Assembly (NCBI RefSeq): GCF_902499175.1
Contig: NZ_CABVQC010000083.1
Span: 1-36,968 of the forward strand
Source: Burkholderia aenigmatica
GTDB lineage: Bacteria; Pseudomonadota; Gammaproteobacteria; Burkholderiales; Burkholderiaceae
Reading direction: 5' to 3'
Length of the DNA: 36,968 nt
Part shown: positions 7,799 to 16,380 of the stretch, piece after piece
Numbering within the stretch: position 1 is the first letter of the stretch
Layout of the letters: every line of letters starts with the position of its first letter
Made by a program: the position numbers and the translations under genes
The notes under the pieces: model-generated
The model's database searches: none
Told to the model about the DNA's origin: nothing
The model's input: only the letters and a program-made list of their open reading frames with translations

Positions 7799-9751
7799 TC
7801 AGGGCGAGATCATGCCTAGACGTTTCTTCAACGACTGCGGTTTGCCCTCGAAGAGCGCCGCGTAGTAGACGGTGTTCGACAGCACGTTCTTCACGTAGTC
7901 GCGCGTCTCGTTGAACGGAATCGTTTCTGCGAAGATCGCGCCTTCGACCGGCTGCGTCAACACCTGGCGCCACTGGCGCGGCCGGCCCGGGCCCGCGTTG
8001 TAGCCGGCCGTGGCAAGCACCGGCGAGCTGTCGAAGTTGTTGTAGATGTCCGCCAGATACCAGGTGCCGAGCTGGATGTTGGTATCGATGTCGTGCATCT
8101 GCGCGCGCGAAATCGTGCCCATGCCGAGCTTCTTCGCGACCATCTGCGCGGTGGCCGGCATCAGCTGCATCAGGCCGCCCGCGCCCACCGACGAACGCGC
8201 GCTCGTGATGAAACGCGATTCCTGGCGGATCAGCCCGTACGCCCATTCGATGTCGAGGCCCGTCGATTGCGCGTAGCGCTCGACGATATTGCGGTACGGC
8301 GACGGGTAGCGCAGCGTGAAATCGTGCTCGGCCTTCGTGCGGTCGGCCGTGTTGACCGTGCGGTCGAGCAGCTCGACGCGCTTGCCGTATTCGGCCGCGG
8401 CCAGCAGCTGGCGATCGGTCATCCCGCGCAGCGGCCAGTTCCATTCGCGGTTGCCTTCGAGGCGCAGGTTCAGCGCGTAGAAGCGCTGCGCGAGCGCGAA
8501 GCCCGGAATCTTGCTCATCGCGTCGATCTCGGCGTCGCTCACCTTCGTGCGCGGCGGGATCGACGTACGCTGGCCGAGCTCTTCGCCTGCAAGCTGCCCG
8601 TAGAAGTTGAACTGGCCGGCGACCTGCTCGAATTCCTGGTTCGCCTGCAGCGTGTCGCCGCTCTGCTTGAGCGCGCGCGCATGCCAGTAGATCCACGCCG
8701 GATCGTCGCGCAGCGACGGCGGCATCTGCTCGATCGACCAGCGCACCATCGGCCAGTTGCCGGCGAGCAGCGCGGCGCGCGTGCGCCATTCGTAGCCCGG
8801 GTTCGACAGCGACGCGTTCGCGGATTTCGCATACCAGACCGACGCGAGCGGCGAGCGCTTGATCGCGCCCTGGTAGCCGATCGCGCCCCACGCGATCGCC
8901 TGTTCCGGCTTGGTCAGCGACGGCGCGACCGACGTCAGCATCCCGGCGGCGGCGTCCGGATCGTTGCGCGCCATGCGGCTGAGCGCAATCAGTGCGAGCT
9001 GGTGCGACGTCGCGTCGGCACCGACGCCGCGCGCGAGGTACAGCGGCGGCGCGCTCGTCGCCTGGTCGAAGCCGACCGGGCGCGGGCCGAGCGCGTCGAC
9101 GATCTTGCCGCCGAGCGTCGTGTAGTTCTGCTCGTACGCGAGGCGCGCCTGCTGCCACACGTCGTCGCTCGTGAACTGCTGGTTGACCGTCAGCGCGGTG
9201 ATCAGGTCGACGCACGCGTCGCCGTAGTTCTTCGGCTCGACGAGCAGCGCACGCGCCGCATCGGCGACGTTCTCGCCGCGCGAGGCGCGCGATTCGAGCG
9301 CGTAGCACTTCACCTGCGTGTCGTCGTCGAGCACGAAGCGCTTGTATTGATCGTCGAAGTTGCGCCAGTCGTGGCGCGCGCCGAGCACGAGCAGATAGTC
9401 GTTGCGCAGGCGGTCGGCGATCGCCTGGCCGTCGTAGCGCTGCAGGAACGACTGCACGGGCGCGTCCGGCGCGTCCACGCGCGCGCGTCCCGTCGAATCG
9501 AACAACTGCGGCTTGATCTGGAAATACTCGACGTAGGACGGGACCGGATAATTCGGGATCATCGACGCGAGCTGCGCGGCTTTCGCGGCGTCGTTGCGGC
9601 GTGCGGCTTCACGAAGCTGCACGAAGGTCTGGTCGTCCCCGGAGACCGTATCGTCATTCGGTGCGGCGCACGCGGCCGTGCCCGCGACGAGCGCGGTGGC
9701 CGAAAGCGTCAGCGCGACCGCGCGATATACTCGGAAAAGGCTGTTCGACAT
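7799..9751 (-). CDS. slt: Soluble lytic murein transglycosylase (Slt70-like)
   Basis: Slt cleaves the MurNAc-GlcNAc bond in peptidoglycan, leaving 1,6-anhydro ends, in the periplasm. The 650-residue size fits Slt70. The N-terminus MSNSLFRVYRAVALTLSATA followed by LVAGTAACAAPND is a signal peptide; the TAAC stretch is a poor lipobox, so a free periplasmic form seems likelier than a lipoprotein. A long alpha-superhelical region follows (about 40-450), then the C-terminal SLT domain with catalytic Glu in GLIRQESRF, then SSVGAGGLMQLMPATA, WYLADIYNNF and ATAGYNAGPGRP. The start at 9751 is chosen because the signal peptide begins there. It is divergent from the 5-formyl-THF cyclo-ligase gene, with only 20 bases or fewer between starts. 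Confidence 0.94.
   Translation of the reverse strand: MSNSLFRVYRAVALTLSATALVAGTAACAAPNDDTVSGDDQTFVQLREAARRNDAAKAAQLASMIPNYPVPSYVEYFQIKPQLFDSTGRARVDAPDAPVQSFLQRYDGQAIADRLRNDYLLVLGARHDWRNFDDQYKRFVLDDDTQVKCYALESRASRGENVADAARALLVEPKNYGDACVDLITALTVNQQFTSDDVWQQARLAYEQNYTTLGGKIVDALGPRPVGFDQATSAPPLYLARGVGADATSHQLALIALSRMARNDPDAAAGMLTSVAPSLTKPEQAIAWGAIGYQGAIKRSPLASVWYAKSANASLSNPGYEWRTRAALLAGNWPMVRWSIEQMPPSLRDDPAWIYWHARALKQSGDTLQANQEFEQVAGQFNFYGQLAGEELGQRTSIPPRTKVSDAEIDAMSKIPGFALAQRFYALNLRLEGNREWNWPLRGMTDRQLLAAAEYGKRVELLDRTVNTADRTKAEHDFTLRYPSPYRNIVERYAQSTGLDIEWAYGLIRQESRFITSARSSVGAGGLMQLMPATAQMVAKKLGMGTISRAQMHDIDTNIQLGTWYLADIYNNFDSSPVLATAGYNAGPGRPRQWRQVLTQPVEGAIFAETIPFNETRDYVKNVLSNTVYYAALFEGKPQSLKKRLGMISP
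9726..9731 (+). promoter_or_regulatory. Possible -10 element for the 5-formyl-THF cyclo-ligase gene
   Basis: TATACT at 9726-9731 matches the sigma-70 -10 consensus at five of six positions and would start transcription near 9738. No good -35 is present at the expected distance. The element lies inside the slt coding sequence on the opposite strand, as it must, since the two starts nearly touch. Confidence 0.3.
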
Positions 9752-9771
9752 CGTTTTGAATGGAGCGCGAA

Positions 9772-10368
9772 GTGAGCGAAAGCATAGCACGCAACCCTGT
9801 GCCAAACCCGAAGGTTGCGCTACGCAAAACGCTGTCCGGCGCGCGGCGCGACGCCGCGTCGCAACCCGCCGCGAACGCCGCGCTCGACGCGCGGCTGCGC
9901 ACGCTGCTGGATCGGCTCGCCCCGCGCACGGTCGGGTTCTACTGGCCGCTGCCGGGCGAATTCGATGCGCGCGACGCGGTGCTCGGCTGGTGCGCGGCCG
10001 GTGCCGGCAGGCAGGCCGCGCTGCCCGTGATCGACGAGCGGCACACGCCGCTCGAGTTCCATGCGTGGGATACGCACACGCCGATGCGCGAAGGTCATCA
10101 CCGGATTCCGGAACCGGCGTCGGGAATCGTCGTCGTGCCCGACCTGTTGCTGATTCCCTGTGTGGGATTCGATCTGCAGCGCTACCGGCTCGGCTACGGC
10201 GGCGGCTACTACGACCGCACGCTCGCCGCGTGGCCAGTCAGCGTGCCGCCCGTGACGGTCGGCATCGCCTATGAAGCGTGCCGCGTCGATGCGCTGCCGG
10301 CCGAAGCGCACGATCTCTCGCTGCACTGGATCGTGACCGACGGCGCGCTCTACCCGGCCGCCGGATGA
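9772..10368 (+). CDS. fau: 5-formyltetrahydrofolate cyclo-ligase
   Basis: This enzyme uses ATP to convert 5-formyl-THF to 5,10-methenyl-THF, returning a storage and inhibitory folate to the one-carbon pool. The product is about 198 residues, normal for the family. The N-terminal KVALRKTLSGAR helix, the FYWPLPGEFD strand-turn, and the C-terminal signature GFDLQRYRLGYGGGYYDRTL (the ATP/folate glycine-tyrosine loop) identify it. I prefer GTG 9772 because GGAG lies at 9762-9765, six bases ahead; the in-frame ATG 9760 has no ribosome site but would add four residues. It faces away from slt and converges with the MarR-like gene. Confidence 0.92.
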   Translation: MSESIARNPVPNPKVALRKTLSGARRDAASQPAANAALDARLRTLLDRLAPRTVGFYWPLPGEFDARDAVLGWCAAGAGRQAALPVIDERHTPLEFHAWDTHTPMREGHHRIPEPASGIVVVPDLLLIPCVGFDLQRYRLGYGGGYYDRTLAAWPVSVPPVTVGIAYEACRVDALPAEAHDLSLHWIVTDGALYPAAG

Positions 10369-10442
10369 AGCGGCGGGCGACGCCGCGCCCGTGGTCGCAT
10401 GCCCGTCAGCGCAACGCCGCGCGCCTTCCTTGCCGCAACCGT

Positions 10443-10955
10443 TTACAGCGACGCCGCCGCGCGCGCGGCCGTGTCGTACAGGCCCGAAGCGTTGCGCAGC
10501 AACTGCGCCGCGTCGCCGATCTGCTCGTTGGTGAGCCCGCTGTCCTTCAGCGTCTCGATCAGGCAGTGCTCGCGCACCTCGCGATACTTCTGGCACAGGT
10601 CACGGCCGGCGTCGGTCGCGAAGAAGAACACTTCCTTGCCGCTCTTCTCGCTCTTCACATAGCCGCGGGCGATCAGTTTTTTGAGCGCATAGGTCGCGAC
10701 GTGCGTATCCTCGATATTGAGCACGAAGCAGATGTCGGCGAGCTTCTTCTTGCGTTCGCGATGGCTGACGTGATGCAGCAGCGACACCTCGACCGCCGTC
10801 ATGTCCTTCGCGCCGGCCGCCGACATGCAGCGCACCATCCACCGGTTGAACGCGTTGCCTGCCATGATGAGCCCGTATTCGAGCTCCGACAGCTCCGCGC
10901 TCGAATCGGAAACGAGGTGTTCGGATGACACGATCTTGGTCGCAGGACGCTTCAT
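10443..10955 (-). CDS. MarR-like winged-helix transcriptional regulator
   Basis: A 170-residue winged-helix protein of the MarR type. The core has the helix AGNAFNRWMVRCMSAAG, the recognition region MTAVEVSLLHHVSHRERKKK with LADICFVLNIEDTHVATYAL, and the wing KLIARGYVKSEKSGKEVFFF followed by ATDAGRDLCQKYREVREHCL as dimerisation helix. The family normally represses neighbouring genes and is released by small ligands. It is divergent from pxpBCA, and a palindrome at 11046-11066 lies in the shared region, which suggests that it regulates the 5-oxoprolinase operon, itself, or both. The start at 10955 (MKRPATKIVSS) fits the family length; upstream in-frame ATGs exist but lie in the control region. 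It could also be described as a MarR-family DNA-binding protein of unknown ligand. Confidence 0.85.
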   Translation of the reverse strand: MKRPATKIVSSEHLVSDSSAELSELEYGLIMAGNAFNRWMVRCMSAAGAKDMTAVEVSLLHHVSHRERKKKLADICFVLNIEDTHVATYALKKLIARGYVKSEKSGKEVFFFATDAGRDLCQKYREVREHCLIETLKDSGLTNEQIGDAAQLLRNASGLYDTAARAAASL

Positions 10956-11045
10956 GGAAAGGCGGCGCAAGCCGGATGACAGGGTGTGCCGAGTGTACGC
11001 CAGAAGCCCCGACATACGAGCTAGGCGAAAACGCTTATTGGGAAG

Positions 11046-11066
11046 TTGTCGATATTTTATTGACAA
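11046..11066. promoter_or_regulatory. Palindromic operator upstream of pxpB
   Basis: TTGTC-N11-GACAA, in which the inner bases also pair as ATA-TTT-TAT, so eight base pairs of a 21-base dyad match. It ends 37 bases before the pxpB start and is 91 bases from the MarR start. Length and symmetry suit a MarR dimer. A consensus TTGACA at 11060-11065 overlaps its right arm, but no -10 is found at the right distance. Confidence 0.55.
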
Positions 11067-11103
11067 TGTGCGCTAACATTGCCGTCCGAACCGTGCCAGT
11101 CCG

Positions 11104-11760
11104 ATGACGCAACCCCGCATTTATCCGCTCGGCGATGCCGCCCTCGTCTGCGAGGTGCCGCCGCCCGCCACGCTCGATTGCCAGCGCCGCGTCTGGGCCG
11201 TTGCCGAGGCCGCGCGCACTTGGCACGACGTGATCGACGTCGTGCCCGGCATGAACAATCTGACGATCGTATTCGACGCGCTCGCCACGACGGCCGAGTC
11301 GCTCACGCCGGCGCTGCGCGACGCGTGGGAAACCGCCGACGTCGAGCACGCGGACGGCCGCGAGGTCGAGATCCCGGTCGAGTACGGCGGCACCGCCGGC
11401 CCCGATCTTCCGGCCGTCGCCGCGCATACCGGCCTGTCGGCCGACGAGGTCGTCGCACGCCACGCGGCCGGCGCCTACATCGTATTCTTCGTCGGCTTCC
11501 AGCCGGGCTTCGCGTATCTCGGCGGGCTCGACGCCGCACTGCACACGCCGCGCCGCGCGGCGCCGCGCCTCGAGGTGCCGGCCGGCTCGGTCGGCATCGG
11601 CGGCGCACAGACGGGCATCTACCCGGCCACGTCGCCCGGCGGCTGGCAACTGATCGGCCGCACGTCGCACGTGCTGTTCGATCCGGCGCGGCCGCAGCCG
11701 ACGCTGCTGCTGCCCGGCGACCGCGTGCGCTTCACCATTGCCGGAGTCGACGCACGATGA
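11104..11760 (+). CDS. pxpB: 5-oxoprolinase subunit PxpB (KipI family)
   Basis: One of three subunits of the bacterial ATP-dependent 5-oxoprolinase, which opens 5-oxo-L-proline to glutamate. PxpB and PxpC form the cyclophilin-fold, carboxyltransferase-like partners. The 218 residues show the family landmarks: RIYPLGDAALVCEV at the start, VVPGMNNLTIVFD, then FFVGFQPGFAYLGGL, TPRRAAPRLEVPAGSVGIGG and QTGIYPATSPGGWQLIGRTS. In Bacillus the homologue KipI inhibits a sporulation kinase, but a complete pxpBCA set here points to the metabolic role. It overlaps pxpC by four bases (ATGA). There is no obvious ribosome site; a palindromic operator lies just upstream. Confidence 0.93.
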   Translation: MTQPRIYPLGDAALVCEVPPPATLDCQRRVWAVAEAARTWHDVIDVVPGMNNLTIVFDALATTAESLTPALRDAWETADVEHADGREVEIPVEYGGTAGPDLPAVAAHTGLSADEVVARHAAGAYIVFFVGFQPGFAYLGGLDAALHTPRRAAPRLEVPAGSVGIGGAQTGIYPATSPGGWQLIGRTSHVLFDPARPQPTLLLPGDRVRFTIAGVDAR

Positions 11761-12824
11761 CCCAGAGCAACGCACCGGGCACCATCGAGGTGGTGCGGGC
11801 CGGCCCGCTGTCGACCGTGCAGGATCTCGGGCGCCGCGGCACGCGCCATCTCGGCGTCGCGCAGGGCGGCGCGCTCGACGGCCTCGCGCTCGAGGTCGGC
11901 AACCGGCTGGTCGGCAACCGCCCCGACGCGGCGGCCGTCGAGATCACGATCGGCCCGGCCGCCTTCCGCTTCCCGCGCGCAACCCGCATCGCGATCACCG
12001 GCACCGAGTTCGGTGCAACACTCGACGGCCGGCGCGTATATTCATGGTGGAGCCTGCCGGTCGAGGCCGGGCAGACGCTCGTGCTGCCGGCCGCGAAACG
12101 CGGGATGCGCGGCTACCTGTGCATCGCGGGCGGCATCGACGTGCTGCCGATGCTCGGCTCGCGCAGCACCGATCTCGCATCGCGCTTCGGCGGCCTCGGC
12201 GGCCGCGCGCTGCGCGACGGCGATCGCCTCCCGGTCGGCGTGCTTCCGGCCGGAATGGGTTGCCTCGCGGCCGATGCGCCCGAATTCGGGGTAAAGGCGC
12301 CGGCGTGGTGCGCGTTCGTGCGCGTCGACGAACCGCCGCGCCGCCACCGCCCCGCGCATGCGCCGTGGGCCATGCCCGTGCGCGTGCTGCCGGGCCCCGA
12401 CTACGCATCGTTCGCCGGCGATTCGCAGCAGGCATTCTGGGATGAGGAATGGCTTGTCACGGCGAACAGCAATCGTATGGGCTATCGGCTAGCCGGCGCC
12501 GAGCTCATGCGCGAGCGGCCGGCCGAGTTGCTGTCGCACGCGGTGCTGCCCGGCACGATCCAGGTCCCGCCGAACGGCCAGCCGATCGTGCTGATGCACG
12601 ACGCGCAGACCACCGGCGGCTACCCGAAGATCGGCACGGTGATCCGTGCGGACCTATGGAAACTCGCGCAGGCGCGGCTCAACCTGCCGATCCGCTTCGT
12701 GCGCACGACACCCGACGCCGCGCGCGCCGCGCTGACCGCAGAACGTGCCTATCTGCGGCAGATCGACGTGGCGATCGACATGCGCGAGGAAGCGCGCCGC
12801 CGCGCCGAATCGCGCGCGGCGTGA
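11757..12824 (+). CDS. pxpC: 5-oxoprolinase subunit PxpC (KipA / biotin-dependent carboxyltransferase family)
   Basis: Partner of PxpB in the 5-oxoprolinase complex. The 355-residue product begins with a short tail, then IEVVRAGPLSTVQDLGRRG and a cyclophilin-like domain containing GVAQGGALDGLALEVGNRLV, RGMRGYLCIAGGIDVLPMLG and SRSTDLASRFGGLGGRAL. The second domain carries WDEEWLVTANSNRMGYRLAG, SHAVLPGTIQVPPNGQPIVL and DAQTTGGYPKIGTVIRADL, all strong family marks. Automatic annotation often calls it an allophanate hydrolase subunit 2 or urea amidolyase-related protein; the neighbouring pxpA argues against that. The start overlaps the pxpB stop as ATGA. Confidence 0.93.
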   Translation: MTQSNAPGTIEVVRAGPLSTVQDLGRRGTRHLGVAQGGALDGLALEVGNRLVGNRPDAAAVEITIGPAAFRFPRATRIAITGTEFGATLDGRRVYSWWSLPVEAGQTLVLPAAKRGMRGYLCIAGGIDVLPMLGSRSTDLASRFGGLGGRALRDGDRLPVGVLPAGMGCLAADAPEFGVKAPAWCAFVRVDEPPRRHRPAHAPWAMPVRVLPGPDYASFAGDSQQAFWDEEWLVTANSNRMGYRLAGAELMRERPAELLSHAVLPGTIQVPPNGQPIVLMHDAQTTGGYPKIGTVIRADLWKLAQARLNLPIRFVRTTPDAARAALTAERAYLRQIDVAIDMREEARRRAESRAA

Positions 12825-12827
12825 CAA

Positions 12828-12863
12828 TAGCGGTAGCGGTAACGAAGGCAGTAGCAGTAGCGA
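12828..12863. repeat. Degenerate tandem hexamers between pxpC and pxpA
   Basis: Six successive hexamers, TAGCGG, TAGCGG, TAACGA, AGGCAG, TAGCAG and TAGCGA, follow the pxpC stop by three bases. They lie 25 bases before the pxpA ribosome site. This may be a simple-sequence tract that varies in length between strains. Confidence 0.45.
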
Positions 12864-12897
12864 AGACGGGCCACGCAATCAGTGGACGAGGAACATC

Positions 12898-13662
12898 ATG
12901 GAAATCGATCTGAATGCCGATCTCGGCGAAGGATGCGGTTCGGACGAGGCGCTGCTCGACCTCGTGACGTCCGCGAACATCGCATGCGGATGGCATGCGG
13001 GCGGTGCGAACGCAATGCGCGACTGCGTGCGCTGGGCCGTGCAGAAAGGCGTGGCGATCGGCGCGCATCCGAGCTTTCACGATCCGGAGAATTTCGGCCG
13101 CAAGGAGATGCAGCTGCCGGCCGGCGACATCTATGCGGGCGTGCTGTACCAGCTCGGCGCGCTGTCGGCGATCGCGCAGGCCGAGGGCGGGCGCATCGCG
13201 CACGTGAAGCCGCACGGCGCGCTGTACAACCAGGCCGCGCGCGACCCGATGATCGCCGATGCGGTGGTGTCCGCGGTCCGCGATTTCGATCCGTCGCTCG
13301 CGGTGTTCGGGCTCGCGAACAGCGTGTTCGTCGCGGCCGCGCGGCACGCGGGGCTCGCCGCGGTGGAAGAAGTGTTCGCCGATCGCGGCTACCGCGCGGA
13401 CGGCTCGCTCGTGCCGCGCAACCAGCCCGGCGCGCTCGTCGACGACGAGGACACGATGATCGCGCGCACGCTGGACATGGTGCGCAGCCGGCAAGTCCGC
13501 GCGATCGGCGGCGAATGGGTGATGCTCAATGCGCAGACCGTCTGCCTGCACGGCGACGGGCCGCATGCGCTGGCGTTCGCGAAGCGAATTCGCGCCGCGC
13601 TCGAAGCGGTGGGTGTCGACGTGGTCGCGCCCGGCCTGCTGCAGGCCGACGAACGCGCCTGA
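12898..13662 (+). CDS. pxpA: 5-oxoprolinase subunit PxpA (LamB/YcsF family)
   Basis: PxpA is the third subunit of the ATP-dependent 5-oxoprolinase, thought to act on the ring substrate together with PxpB and PxpC. The 254-residue product has the LamB/YcsF signatures: MEIDLNADLGEGCGSDEALL, TSANIACGWHAGG, AIGAHPSFHDPENFGR, IAHVKPHGALYNQAA and the C-terminal VCLHGDGPHALAFAKRIR. The length fits the family. ATG 12898 is preceded by GAGGA at 12888-12892. A 73-base gap with degenerate hexamers separates it from pxpC, and a strong terminator follows 40 bases after its stop, so the operon is pxpB-pxpC-pxpA with no linked transporter. Confidence 0.95.
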   Translation: MEIDLNADLGEGCGSDEALLDLVTSANIACGWHAGGANAMRDCVRWAVQKGVAIGAHPSFHDPENFGRKEMQLPAGDIYAGVLYQLGALSAIAQAEGGRIAHVKPHGALYNQAARDPMIADAVVSAVRDFDPSLAVFGLANSVFVAAARHAGLAAVEEVFADRGYRADGSLVPRNQPGALVDDEDTMIARTLDMVRSRQVRAIGGEWVMLNAQTVCLHGDGPHALAFAKRIRAALEAVGVDVVAPGLLQADERA

Positions 13663-14225
13663 TTCGGCCATCGCGCGCGAGCGCACAATAATCCGTCGCA
13701 CAAAAGAAAAAAGCGCCCTCGTGGCGCTTTTCCGTTGGCGCAATCGCTGCGGCTTCGCCGTCTGTCGATTCTCGCCCCCCGAAACCGTCTTGCGACGGTG
13801 ACCGGAAAAATCTTCCGGATTAAAAAACGTCCGCCGCCGCCCGATCATTGCCTTTCCCCGGTGGGACGACGGAACGCTGCTTATCCCGCAAGTCGGCCTG
13901 CATGCCTTGTTGTTGTCCGACGATGATTGGCCCCGCCGTACATGCAGACACTTCCGCGGCCGGCACGTACATCACGTGCCGGCAACGCGCTAACCCCGCG
14001 CTTTATTTTCTGCTACCCCGTAGAACTTTTTCTATTCTTTTCATTTTTTCAACTTGTGGAATGAAGAATAGATATTGGCAGATCGGGATGTCAATCGTTT
14101 GAAACGCTATTTTCCGACGAATCGAGGGTTTTCCTTATCGAATAGCGTGCCCATACAAGCGTTTGACGCCGGTCGCGCGACGTCGATCAAACAGGGGAGG
14201 ATCGGTTCGGGCGCGACGGCGACGT
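13663..14225. other. AT-rich intergenic region with several inverted repeats
   Basis: This 563-base gap between pxpA and the TraB/GumN gene has no coding sequence I can support. Past the pxpA terminator it holds four inverted repeats: ACCGTC-TTGC-GACGGT (13784-13799), CCGGAA-AAATC-TTCCGG (13802-13818), the perfect 10-base-pair GCCGGCACGT-ACATC-ACGTGCCGGC (13959-13983) and a looser pair ACGCTATT/AATAGCGT (14104-14111, 14141-14148). A pyrimidine-rich, low-GC stretch occupies about 13996-14065, strongly unlike the rest of the window. None of the hairpins is followed directly by a T-run. Confidence 0.6.
13705..13735 (+). terminator. Rho-independent terminator of pxpBCA
   Basis: AAAAGCGCC (13709-13717), loop CTCGT, GGCGCTTTT (13723-13731): a perfect 9-base-pair stem. 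The T-run is short and the left arm is A-rich, so it may work in both directions. Confidence 0.8.
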
Positions 14226-15363
14226 TCAGTTCGCGTCGACGCTGTAACCTTGTTGACGCAACAATTCGAGCACGCCGCGCGGGCCGCCCAGATGCAGCGC
14301 GCCGATCGCGACGAACAGCGGCCGGTTCGGTGCGGCGATTGCCGTCATCCGTGCAACGAAGCGGCGGTTGCGCTCGTACACGATCTTGTTGTCGATCGAC
14401 GCCGACAACGCCTTCGAACGCGCGAGCCGTTCGCTCTTCGCGACCGCCCATGCCGAGATCGCATCGGCGTCGCCAATTCGCCACAGCCGGTGCAGCGACT
14501 TGATGTCGTCGGCGTTCTGCGCGGGCGTCTGCACCATGTCCTGCGCGAGCATCTCGCGCTGCTCGGCCAGCGTCAGCCCGGTGAACGCGCGCATCTGTTC
14601 GGCGAGCGTCTCGAGCCCGATCACGCGGCCGCCCTTCTTCTTCAGGAACACGTTCTGCAACTGCGCCTCGGTGCCGTACTCGGTCTGCAGGCCGGCCGAC
14701 AGCGAATCGTAGGTCTCGACAACGAGCGCCGCGAGCCACGGCCGCATCTTGCGGATCTCGGTGAGCGCGGCCGGATTGCCGCGCAGGCGCGCCGCGAGAC
14801 GCTGCCACAGCGGCTCCGGCAGCAGGCGCTGCAGGCACGGGTAGCGGCAGACGCCATACTTCGACACGTCGTCCTGCGATTCGAGCAGGTCGTCGGGCGA
14901 CAGCTCGAGCGCGAGCGTCGGCGACGCGGCGAGCGCCGCGAGGATGCGCGGCCGGAACGGCTGCGCGCTCGGGTAATCGGACGGATCGCCGGTGTGCAGC
15001 GTGCCGAGCACGTAGAGCGTGACCTTGCCCTTGGTCGCGACGTAGAACGGCATGCGCGCGGGCTGCACGCGCACGGTGCCGCGCGATACCGTGCCGTCCG
15101 ACACGGCGGGGGCGTGGAAGCCCGGCAGGCTCATGCCGGGCGGCGGGACTTGCGACGGATGGATCGGTGAAGTGGCCGGCGCGCGCCCTTCGGCGCGCGC
15201 GGTTTCGACGGGAACCACGAGGCTGGCCGCCACGCACGCGCCGGCCAGCGCCGCGCCCGTGACGGTACGCACGCTCCAGCGCCGCGCGTAGCGGTACGCG
15301 CGCATCACGCGCGCGCTGCTTGCCCCCGCACGGCGCACGCCGGACGCGCGCGCCGCCAACGCT

Positions 15364-15371
<8 letters not shown>
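14226..15371 (-). CDS. TraB/GumN family protein
   Basis: A 381-residue protein of the TraB/GumN (Tiki-like, EreA/ChaN clan) family, thought to be metal-dependent hydrolases; the bacterial substrate is unknown. The two GxxH motifs are present, GTLH at 123-126 (LYVLGTLHTGDP) and GALH at 357-360 (VAIGALHLGGPRG), with the intervening Glu in ALELSPDD and the IGLETLAEQM segment. Residues 30-60 form a hydrophobic stretch ending in ETARA, which looks like a signal peptide, so the mature protein is probably periplasmic or lipid-facing. ATG 15371 overlaps the end of dppF by eight bases and has GGGGAGG just upstream; ATG 15305 would give a more usual signal length. Its coupling to dppF suggests a peptide-related job. 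Confidence 0.87.

Positions 15372-16376
<1,005 letters not shown>

Positions 16377-16380
<4 letters not shown>

Noticed and set aside
8093..9775. A 560-codon rightward open frame opposite slt
   Set aside because: Low-complexity Arg/Ala/Val composition and no motif; the opposite strand has an intact SLT domain.
11757..12824. Reading of the gene as allophanate hydrolase subunit 2 or urea amidolyase
   Set aside because: Old family naming. The linked pxpB and pxpA and the absence of a urea carboxylase make the 5-oxoprolinase role far more likely.
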